Shown: piece by piece, positions 31,675-37,253 of the stretch | How the letters are laid out: each line of letters opens with the position of its first letter | How positions within the stretch are numbered: position 1 is the first letter of the stretch | From: Bacteroidales bacterium | Lineage (GTDB): Bacteria; Bacteroidota; Bacteroidia; Bacteroidales; ML635J-15 | Direction of reading: 5' to 3' | NCBI GenBank assembly: GCA_028702675.1 | Contig: JAQVOJ010000010.1 | Coordinates: 9,926 to 47,178, forward strand | Length of the DNA: 37,253 nucleotides | Program-made: the position numbers and the translations under genes | The notes under the pieces: generated by a model | Seen by the model: only the letters and a program-made list of their open reading frames with translations | Told to the model about the DNA's origin: nothing | The model's database searches: none

Positions 31675-32235
31675 ATGCAAGACAATAAAGAGAGAATAAT
31701 TTTAGGAATAGATCCTGGCACAAATCTTATGGGATACGGGATATTGCTGATATGTGGCAAAGATGTTTCGGTTGTTAATATGGGCATAATTGATATGCAT
31801 CGAATGCAAAACCATTATCTCAAACTAAAGAATATTTTTAAAAGAACGATAGAATTAATAGATGGCTACAAACCTGACGAATTAGCTATAGAAGCCCCTT
31901 TTCAGGGGAAGAACGTACAGAGTATGCTAAAGCTTGGGAGAGCTCAAGGTGCAGCAATGGCAGCTGCCTTATATCGCGAAATTCCTATTTTTGAATATGC
32001 TCCAAAAAAAATTAAAGTTTCAATTACAGGAAATGGTAACGCAGCAAAAGAGCAGGTTGCTTCAATGCTACAAAAAATACTAAAGTTTGAAGAGATGCCT
32101 AAGTATCTTGATGCAACAGATGGTCTTGCAGCAGCATTGTGTCATTATTATCAGACTGGTATTATTAAGAAAGAGAATAGCTACAAAAATTGGGAAGATT
32201 TTGTTAGGAAAAATCCCAACAGAATTAAGAAATAA
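31675..32235 (+). CDS. ruvC: Holliday junction endonuclease RuvC
   Basis: This 186-residue enzyme cuts Holliday junctions together with RuvAB. The acidic catalytic residues are in '[16 protein letters not shown]' (Asp13), '[32 protein letters not shown]' (Glu in LAIEAP) and '[15 protein letters not shown]' (two Asp). Length is typical. No ruvA or ruvB is adjacent; it instead ends the serS-lipoprotein-TPR run. The stop codon abuts the A-run of the following terminator. Confidence 0.96.
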   Translation: MQDNKERIILGIDPGTNLMGYGILLICGKDVSVVNMGIIDMHRMQNHYLKLKNIFKRTIELIDGYKPDELAIEAPFQGKNVQSMLKLGRAQGAAMAAALYREIPIFEYAPKKIKVSITGNGNAAKEQVASMLQKILKFEEMPKYLDATDGLAAALCHYYQTGIIKKENSYKNWEDFVRKNPNRIKK

Positions 32236-32268
32236 AAAAGGGCTACAAATCTAAGTAGCCCCTATTTT
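32234..32268. terminator. Bidirectional terminator between ruvC and the COG2403 gene
   Basis: GGGCTAC (32240-32246) pairs with GTAGCCC (32255-32261) over an 8-nt loop. Read on the minus strand it is followed by TTTTTT, and on the plus strand by CTATTTT. It therefore can end both convergent genes, with the minus direction better. Confidence 0.8.
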
Positions 32269-32289
32269 AAATTTGAAAACCTAAATTTA

Positions 32290-33627
32290 TTATTTACAGA
32301 ATTTATTTATAAATTGATCTGTAAATACTTTTAAATTAGGCGTTCCTATTTCTTGCAAATCGTAACCAATTTTAACTGTTGGTTTATCGATTTTAACAAT
32401 TCTTGTAAGATCAATAGGTGTAGCAATAACCACAGCATCACAAGGAGTGTTAGCGATTGTTTTTTCTAAGTCTTTAACTTGTTGATCGCCATAACCCATT
32501 GCAGGTAATAGTGTTCCGATTCCCGGATAAATTTTAAAAGTTTCTGCTAATTTACCAATAGCAAATTCTCTTGGATCAACTAATTCGGCAGCACCACATT
32601 TCATAGCAGCAACAGTACCGGCTCCCAATTTCATTTCGCCGTGAGTAAGAGTTGGTCCGTCTTCAACAACAAGCACTTTTTTACCTCTAATAAGTTCGGG
32701 TTTATCAATTGATAGAGGAGAAGCACCATCAACAACTGCTGCATCAGGATTAACCTTTACGATATTATCTCTAACAATCTGAATAGCCTCAGGTCCTGCT
32801 GAATCCATTTTATTAATTACAACTACATCAGCCATTCTTAATGTTGCTTCGCCTGGATAATATGCTAATTCATGGCCAGGTCTGTGTGGGTCAACTACAG
32901 TTACCATCATATCAGGTTTGTAGAATGGGAAGTCATTGTTACCACCATCCCAAATAATAACATCACAGCCATCGGGATCATTTTCGGCAGCTCTTACAAT
33001 AGCTTCGTAATCAACACCAGAATAAATAACGTTTCCACGTACAACATGTGGTTCGTACTCTTCCATTTCTTCGATAGTACATTTGTGTTTAGCAAGATCT
33101 TCGATAGTAGCAAAACGCTGCACCTTTTGAGCAACCAAATCACCATAAGGCATTGGGTGACGAATAGCAACTACTTTAAGACCAGCTTCCATTAACAATT
33201 CTATGATCCTACGTGAAGTTTGGGATTTACCACAACCTGTACGAACAGCACCAACAGCAATAAGTGGCTTGGTTGATTTAATTTGAGTTTTCTCCGGACC
33301 TAAAAGATTAAAGTTAGCTCCACATGTATTTACTAAAGCACTAAGGCTCATTACTCTATTATAAGGCACATCGCTATATGAGAATACACATTCCTCAACC
33401 TGATAATCTTTGATTAATTTTGGTAATTCCTCCTCAGCATAAATCGGAATACCTTCGGGATATAATTCGCCTGCTAACTCTGCCGGATATTTTCTTCCGT
33501 CAATATCAGGAATCTGAGCAGCTGTAAACGCAACAACATTGTACTCTTCTTTACCTCTGTAGTAAGTGTTGAAGTTGTGGAAATCTCTTCCTGCAGCTCC
33601 AATGATAATAACATTTTTTCTAGCCAT
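32290..33627 (-). CDS. COG2403-like P-loop protein (cyclic 2,3-diphosphoglycerate synthetase family)
   Basis: This 445-residue cytoplasmic protein starts with a nucleotide-binding-like 'KNVIIIGAAGRDFHNFNTYYRG'. A P-loop follows at about 125-140 ('GAVRTGCGKSQTSRRIIELL'), then 'DVIIWDGGNNDFPF', 'TVVDPHRPGHEL', 'VVVINKMDSAG' (NKxD) and 'VLVVEDGPTLTHGEMKLGAG'. The family includes archaeal cyclic 2,3-diphosphoglycerate synthetase, which makes a methanogen thermoprotectant; the bacterial members have no established role that I know. Its codon use looks less A/T-biased than its neighbours. It is monocistronic or ends the OsmC-thioesterase run 191 bp upstream. Confidence 0.82.
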   Translation of the reverse strand: MARKNVIIIGAAGRDFHNFNTYYRGKEEYNVVAFTAAQIPDIDGRKYPAELAGELYPEGIPIYAEEELPKLIKDYQVEECVFSYSDVPYNRVMSLSALVNTCGANFNLLGPEKTQIKSTKPLIAVGAVRTGCGKSQTSRRIIELLMEAGLKVVAIRHPMPYGDLVAQKVQRFATIEDLAKHKCTIEEMEEYEPHVVRGNVIYSGVDYEAIVRAAENDPDGCDVIIWDGGNNDFPFYKPDMMVTVVDPHRPGHELAYYPGEATLRMADVVVINKMDSAGPEAIQIVRDNIVKVNPDAAVVDGASPLSIDKPELIRGKKVLVVEDGPTLTHGEMKLGAGTVAAMKCGAAELVDPREFAIGKLAETFKIYPGIGTLLPAMGYGDQQVKDLEKTIANTPCDAVVIATPIDLTRIVKIDKPTVKIGYDLQEIGTPNLKVFTDQFINKFCK

Positions 33628-33683
33628 AACTTGTTTGTTATTTTATTTGTTAAACATATAATTTAAATTGATTCTAAACTTCA

Positions 33684-33692
33684 ACAAAGATA
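33684..33692 (-). promoter_or_regulatory. -7 box of the COG2403 gene
   Basis: The minus strand reads TATCTTTGT, matching TAnnTTTGY exactly, 57 bp before the ATG at 33627. It supports transcription separate from the upstream thioesterase gene. A -33 TTTG at the right distance is not seen. Confidence 0.5.
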
Positions 33693-33765
33693 GTTTTTTC
33701 GCTCAAAAATAATTATGATAAAATCACGTATTTAATGCTACAAGCTTAATTCAGACAGTTGACTA

Positions 33766-33796
33766 TCTATAAGCATTGAGGCAACAAGCTTATAGA
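33766..33796. repeat. 9-bp perfect inverted repeat
   Basis: TCTATAAGC (33766-33774) is complementary to GCTTATAGA (33788-33796) over a 13-nt spacer. It has no T-run on either strand, so it is not an obvious terminator. It may be an operator or an RNA hairpin ahead of the COG2403 promoter. Confidence 0.5.
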
Positions 33797-33818
33797 AAAC
33801 ACATGTTAAATAACATGT
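33797..33818 (-). terminator. Probable terminator of the thioesterase gene
   Basis: ACATGTTA (33801-33808) and TAACATGT (33811-33818) form a perfect stem directly after the stop codon at 33819. On the minus strand GTTTTC follows, a short T-run. The loop is tight (2 nt, or more if inner pairs open). Confidence 0.5.
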
Positions 33819-34202
33819 TTAGTTAATCTTTCCTAAAAATTTATCAACATCTACTATAAAACGCTCATGAATACCGTGTCCTATTAATCCTTCGCTATCG
33901 TTTGATTCTACCTTAAATACTAATCTTCGACGATCTATTTCAACTAATTCGCTCTTACAAGTAATTATCTCACCCGTTTTGCTTGCTTTAATATGCTTAA
34001 TATTAACCAAAGTTCCAACAGTAGTTTGTTCTTTGGGCAAATAATCTTCAACAGATAATAAGCAGGTTCTTTCCATAAAACTAATCATTGAAGGAGTAGC
34101 ATAAATCTCTAAAGTACCCGATTCGTAACTTGCAGCAGTTTTGTCAAATGTTACTGTTTCTGTATCATGTCGTTTAAGTCCCGGTTTTATTTTATTTTCC
34201 AT
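33819..34202 (-). CDS. Hotdog-fold thioesterase, FlK-like
   Basis: This 127-residue single hotdog-domain protein probably hydrolyses an acyl-CoA. 'YATPSMISFMERTC', 'TTVGTLVNIKHIKASKTGEIITCKSELVEIDRRRLVFKVE' and 'GLIGHGIHERFIVD' follow the pattern of FlK and related thioesterases. Thr36, Glu44 and His70 have the spacings (8 and 26) of the FlK catalytic Thr42/Glu50/His76. This is a motif comparison from memory. Relatives in most bacteria are not fluoroacetate-specific, and the substrate here is unknown. It starts 5 bp after the OsmC gene stop, so the two form a pair. Confidence 0.83.
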   Translation of the reverse strand: MENKIKPGLKRHDTETVTFDKTAASYESGTLEIYATPSMISFMERTCLLSVEDYLPKEQTTVGTLVNIKHIKASKTGEIITCKSELVEIDRRRLVFKVESNDSEGLIGHGIHERFIVDVDKFLGKIN

Positions 34203-34207
34203 TTTAA

Positions 34208-34615
34208 TTAAAATTTTATTTTCACGTTTTGTTTAATATCTGGATGTAAACTTAAGGCTACCGGACAAACACTTGGGATATTTTTCAATATCTTTTTCTG
34301 ACTATCGGTAAGAGTACACATCGACAAGTCAAGATTAATAACAATTTCCTCAATTTTTCTTTGACCTGACGAAGTCATAATCTTTTTAATTTCTCCTGTT
34401 GCCCCTTTAATAGAAAAACCACGTTCTTCAGCAGCTATTCCCATAATTGTAAGCATACAATCGCAAAGTGAAGTTGCCACGAGATCGGTTGGCGAAAATG
34501 CCTCGCCTTTGCCTTTATTATCAACAGGAGCATCTGTCATTATTTGGCAACTTGATCGCAAATGTGTATTAACAGTGCGTAGTCCACCTATGTAAGTTGT
34601 TTTTGATGTAATCAT
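34208..34615 (-). CDS. OsmC-family protein
   Basis: This 135-residue protein has the OsmC fold pattern: 'GEAFSPTDLVATSLCDCMLTIMGIAAEERG' with Cys in the first helix (about 51), and 'KNIPSVCPVALSLHPDIKQNVKI' with the second Cys near the C-terminus (about 118). Family members with this Cys pair reduce organic hydroperoxides or act as thiol-dependent stress proteins. This one is nearer the YhfA-like branch, inferred from the C-terminal motif. It is coupled to the thioesterase gene. Confidence 0.9.
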   Translation of the reverse strand: MITSKTTYIGGLRTVNTHLRSSCQIMTDAPVDNKGKGEAFSPTDLVATSLCDCMLTIMGIAAEERGFSIKGATGEIKKIMTSSGQRKIEEIVINLDLSMCTLTDSQKKILKNIPSVCPVALSLHPDIKQNVKIKF

Positions 34616-34640
34616 TATAAATTAGAATTTGGTTTGTTTC

Positions 34641-34649
34641 ACAAATTTA
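34641..34649 (-). promoter_or_regulatory. -7 box of the OsmC-thioesterase pair
   Basis: The minus strand reads TAAATTTGT, matching TAnnTTTGY, 26 bp before the OsmC ATG at 34615. The -33 box is not clear. Confidence 0.45.
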
Positions 34650-34701
34650 TAATAAAGAATCATAATTATCCATACTAATTATTTAATAAACAAGTAGTCG
34701 C

Positions 34702-34733
34702 TATTAAAACACAAATACTTGTAGGTTTTAATA
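34702..34733 (-). terminator. Hairpin downstream of fhs
   Basis: TATTAAAAC (34702-34710) pairs with GTTTTAATA (34725-34733), and ACAA/TTGT extend the stem inward across a 4-nt loop with a 2-nt bulge. It starts 20 bp after the fhs stop. It is AT-rich and lacks a separate T-run, so termination is only probable. Confidence 0.45.
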
Positions 34734-34753
34734 AGATATTATAATGATTCAGG

Positions 34754-36427
34754 TTAAAACACACCACTAATATTTCCTTCATTATCAATATCTATTTTTT
34801 CGGCCGAAGGGATTTTGGGTAATCCGGGCATTCTCATAATTGAACCTGCAATTGGAATGACAAAACCAGCACCGGCAGCGATTTCGATGTCTCTAATATT
34901 TATGACAAAACCCTCGGGGCGATTTTTAAGTTTTGGATCATCAGATAGTGATTTTTGCGTTTTGGCAATACAAACAGGTAGTTTACTTAATTCTAAGTTA
35001 TCGATAACTTTGAGTTGTTTTCTTGCTTTTAATGAATACTCCACAGCGGCGGCACCATAAATATTCTTTGCAATAGTTTCAATTTTTTTCTCTATCGACC
35101 AATCAAATTCATAAAGAGGTTTAAAGCATACCCTACATTGATCGGCTTCTCTAGCAACAATCTCAGCAAGTTCTATTGCCCCATCTCCACCTTTTTCCCA
35201 TGCATCTACAACAGCGACTTTTATATTTTTAGTATTGCAATGCTCTATAACCACTTGTAATTCTTCATCCGAATCTTTCACAAACTTATTTATTGCTACA
35301 ATCGGATTAAGATTAAACAATTGCATATTTTCGATATGCTTATCTAGGTTAGCCAGTCCATTTTTCACAGCTTCGGGATTGCTCTTATCTAAATCGGCAA
35401 GAGCCACACCACCATGATATTTGAGTGCTCTAATAGTAGCTACAAGAACAACAGCATTAGGATTAAGGTTTCCGTATTGTGATTTAATATCAAAGAATTT
35501 TTCGGCACCTAAATCTGAAGCAAAGCCAGCTTCGGTAACAACATAGTCGCTCAAAGATAATCCCATTTTAGTTGCAAGAATAGAATTTGTACCTTGCGCA
35601 ATATTAGCAAATGGGCCACCATGAATAATAGCTGGAGTTCCTTCAAGAGTTTGTACGAGATTTGGTTTAATAGCATCTTTAAGCAAAGTTGCCATAGCAC
35701 CATGAGCCTTAAGATCTCGTGCATAAACAGGTTCTCCATCGTAAGTATAACCAATAAAAATATTTCCTAATCGAGTTTTTAAATCTTCGATACTGTTTGA
35801 TAAACATAAAATAGCCATAACTTCGGAAGCTGCTGTAATATTAAAGCCTGTTTCGCGTGGTACACCTTCGGTTTTTCCTCCTAATCCAATTACAATATTT
35901 CTTAATGCTCTCTCGTTCATGTCCATTACACGTTTCCAACCAATTGTTCGAGGGTCGATATCTATACCATTACTTCGGCTATGCAAAGTATTATCAATTA
36001 TTGCAGAAAGCAGATTATGAGCCTTTTCGATTGCTGCCATATCTCCAGTAAAATGGAGATTAATATCTTCCATTGGGATAACCTGTGAATAGCCACCTCC
36101 AGCAGCACCTCCTTTTATACCAAAAACAGGACCTAAGGAAGGTTCTCGGAGCACCACAGTAGTGCGTCTGTTGATTTTGTTCATTGCTTGGGCAAGACCT
36201 ATTGATGTAGTGGTTTTTCCTTCTCCTGCAGGAGTTGGAGTAATTGCTGTTACCAAAATTAACCTACTATCAACTAACTTATCATTATCAATAAGAGATA
36301 ATGGTAATTTAGCTTTATAATGCCCATATTGTTCAAGATTGTCTTCACTGATTCCAAGCTGTGAAGCGATTTCTTTAATAGGTTTAATATCTGCCGCTTT
36401 GGCAATTTCAATATCAGAAGGTATCAT
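34754..36427 (-). CDS. fhs: Formate--tetrahydrofolate ligase
   Basis: This 557-residue enzyme makes 10-formyl-tetrahydrofolate from formate, ATP and THF, feeding one-carbon units to purines and initiator tRNA. The N-terminus is typical ('[39 protein letters not shown]'). The ATP-binding loop is '[20 protein letters not shown]' (about 63-82). '[37 protein letters not shown]' and the C-terminal '[25 protein letters not shown]' are family signatures. Length is normal. No other folate gene is adjacent. Confidence 0.98.
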   Translation of the reverse strand: MIPSDIEIAKAADIKPIKEIASQLGISEDNLEQYGHYKAKLPLSLIDNDKLVDSRLILVTAITPTPAGEGKTTTSIGLAQAMNKINRRTTVVLREPSLGPVFGIKGGAAGGGYSQVIPMEDINLHFTGDMAAIEKAHNLLSAIIDNTLHSRSNGIDIDPRTIGWKRVMDMNERALRNIVIGLGGKTEGVPRETGFNITAASEVMAILCLSNSIEDLKTRLGNIFIGYTYDGEPVYARDLKAHGAMATLLKDAIKPNLVQTLEGTPAIIHGGPFANIAQGTNSILATKMGLSLSDYVVTEAGFASDLGAEKFFDIKSQYGNLNPNAVVLVATIRALKYHGGVALADLDKSNPEAVKNGLANLDKHIENMQLFNLNPIVAINKFVKDSDEELQVVIEHCNTKNIKVAVVDAWEKGGDGAIELAEIVAREADQCRVCFKPLYEFDWSIEKKIETIAKNIYGAAAVEYSLKARKQLKVIDNLELSKLPVCIAKTQKSLSDDPKLKNRPEGFVINIRDIEIAAGAGFVIPIAGSIMRMPGLPKIPSAEKIDIDNEGNISGVF

Positions 36428-36474
36428 ACTGTGTAAGATTTAAATTTATTTATGTATATATAACAAGTTTAAAA

Positions 36475-36493
36475 TATCTTTGTTTAGATTTGC
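36475..36493 (+). promoter_or_regulatory. Two tandem -7 boxes before the methyltransferase gene
   Basis: TATCTTTGT (36475-36483) and TAGATTTGC (36485-36493) both match TAnnTTTGY, 10 bp apart, and would give leaders of about 65 and 55 nt before the ATG at 36556. Neither has a clear -33 box. Confidence 0.45.
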
Positions 36494-36555
36494 AATTAGC
36501 ATAGTAATAACCGACAATCTAATTTGCTGATTTAATAAGGAATAACTGAGATATT

Positions 36556-37253
36556 ATGGCAACATTTCGCACAAAATTTAAATGGTTTTATTATTCTTTG
36601 AAACTACATACTGTAACACCTATAAAAATCTTCGGATTTTTATCCCAAATTGCAAAAACCTCAAAGTGGATACAAACTCATAAAAACATTGATTTTACTG
36701 ATTTCCCTACAAGAAAATTTGATTACAATAAAAGATATGATTTATACTCATACATAATAGAAAAAGAAAATCTTAATTCTAATATTGATTATTTTGAATT
36801 TGGTGTTTTTCAGGGTAAATCATTCAAATGGTGGACAAAACAAATTCAACACAAAGATGCTAGATTTTATGGCTTTGATACATTTACGGGGCTGCCAGAA
36901 GACTGGGGTACTTTTAAAAAAGGGGATCTTGCTAACAATAATATGATACCTGAAATTGACGATACACGGAATGAATTTTTTCAAGGATTATTTCAGCAAA
37001 CTCTTCCTAAATTTCTAAAAAAATATGATGGAACCAAACGAAAAGTAATTTTAATGGATGCCGACCTTTATAGTTCTACTGCCTATGTTTTACAAGCAAT
37101 GTCGAATTACTTAAAGGAAGGAGATATACTGTTTTTTGATGAATTTAATGTGCCTGAACATGAATTCAAAGCTTTTACAGAATGGGTTGAAATCAACTAC
37201 CTAAAATACAAGGTTCTTGGCGCAGTAAATAATTATTATCAAGTTGCTATTAT
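36556..37253 (+). CDS. TylF/macrocin O-methyltransferase-like SAM methyltransferase, partial
   Basis: The frame is open for 232 codons from the ATG at 36556 to the right edge; the track omits it because its stop lies outside. The SAM-binding region reads 'NIDYFEFGVFQGKSFKWWTKQI', followed by 'ARFYGFDTFTGLPEDWGTFKKGD', 'KVILMDADLYSSTAYVLQAM' and 'DILFFDEFNVPEHEFKAF'. These match the TylF-like family, in which the Asp residues of 'DADLYSST' and 'FDEFN' hold a metal. The family methylates sugar or other hydroxyls, often in glycan or secondary-product synthesis. The neighbours beyond the edge would decide the pathway. Confidence 0.8.
   Translation, partial: MATFRTKFKWFYYSLKLHTVTPIKIFGFLSQIAKTSKWIQTHKNIDFTDFPTRKFDYNKRYDLYSYIIEKENLNSNIDYFEFGVFQGKSFKWWTKQIQHKDARFYGFDTFTGLPEDWGTFKKGDLANNNMIPEIDDTRNEFFQGLFQQTLPKFLKKYDGTKRKVILMDADLYSSTAYVLQAMSNYLKEGDILFFDEFNVPEHEFKAFTEWVEINYLKYKVLGAVNNYYQVAI

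Overview
The window is about 37 kb of chromosome from a low-GC member of the Bacteroidota, most likely Bacteroidales-like. The evidence is a SusC-like carboxypeptidase-regulatory/TonB receptor, a PorT-like type IX secretion protein, a 'NLVPNxSFE'-type surface protein, DUF349 and DUF4294 proteins, and promoters of the Bacteroidota type (TAnnTTTG at -7, TTTG at -33) with few Shine-Dalgarno sites. Most of the window is core chromosome. I saw no rRNA, tRNA, CRISPR array, prophage or complete insertion sequence.

Layout. (1) 1-1244, minus: the 5' part of a secreted surface protein that runs off the left edge. It carries seven 48-bp tandem repeats coding an Asp-rich linker, and the ORF track misses it. 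(2) 1352-2874, plus: a small membrane protein and the NhaA antiporter, followed by a hairpin-rich 310-bp gap. (3) 12762-3185, minus: a tightly packed seven-gene run with DUF349 protein, TonB receptor, pyrG, yidC, ubiE/menG and a GNAT acyltransferase (seven reading frames would require one more; six genes are seen). (4) 13103-15561, plus: an M28 peptidase with a C-terminal PDZ domain and a coupled membrane protein. (5) 17292-15631, minus: a sodium:solute symporter gene broken by a 218-bp element with 14-bp terminal inverted repeats and TTAA duplications. Removing the element and one TTAA restores the frame exactly. (6) 17499-18203, plus: an SDR enzyme; then, minus, lnt and an EamA transporter; then a plus DUF4294 protein. 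(7) 27155-21448, minus: porT, an FAD-dependent oxidoreductase, trmD and valS. (8) 27304-32235, plus: rplU-rpmA, then serS, a lipoprotein, a TPR protein and ruvC. (9) 36427-32290, minus: fhs, an OsmC protein, an FlK-like hotdog thioesterase and a COG2403/cyclic-2,3-diphosphoglycerate-synthetase-like P-loop protein. (10) 36556-end, plus: a TylF-like methyltransferase cut by the right edge.

How the genes fit together. Several genes serve the envelope: YidC inserts membrane proteins, Lnt matures lipoproteins, PorT belongs to type IX secretion, and the TonB receptor and left-edge protein are surface exposed. The rest are translation and nucleotide or one-carbon housekeeping genes (valS, serS, trmD, rplU, rpmA, pyrG, fhs, ruvC).

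I found no clear new multi-gene defence or biosynthetic system. The best unusual signals are the TTAA element with a perfectly reconstructable empty site, a transcription terminator whose loop contains the -7 box of the next promoter (serS), the dimeric 48-bp repeat array, and the bacterial COG2403 protein of unknown role.
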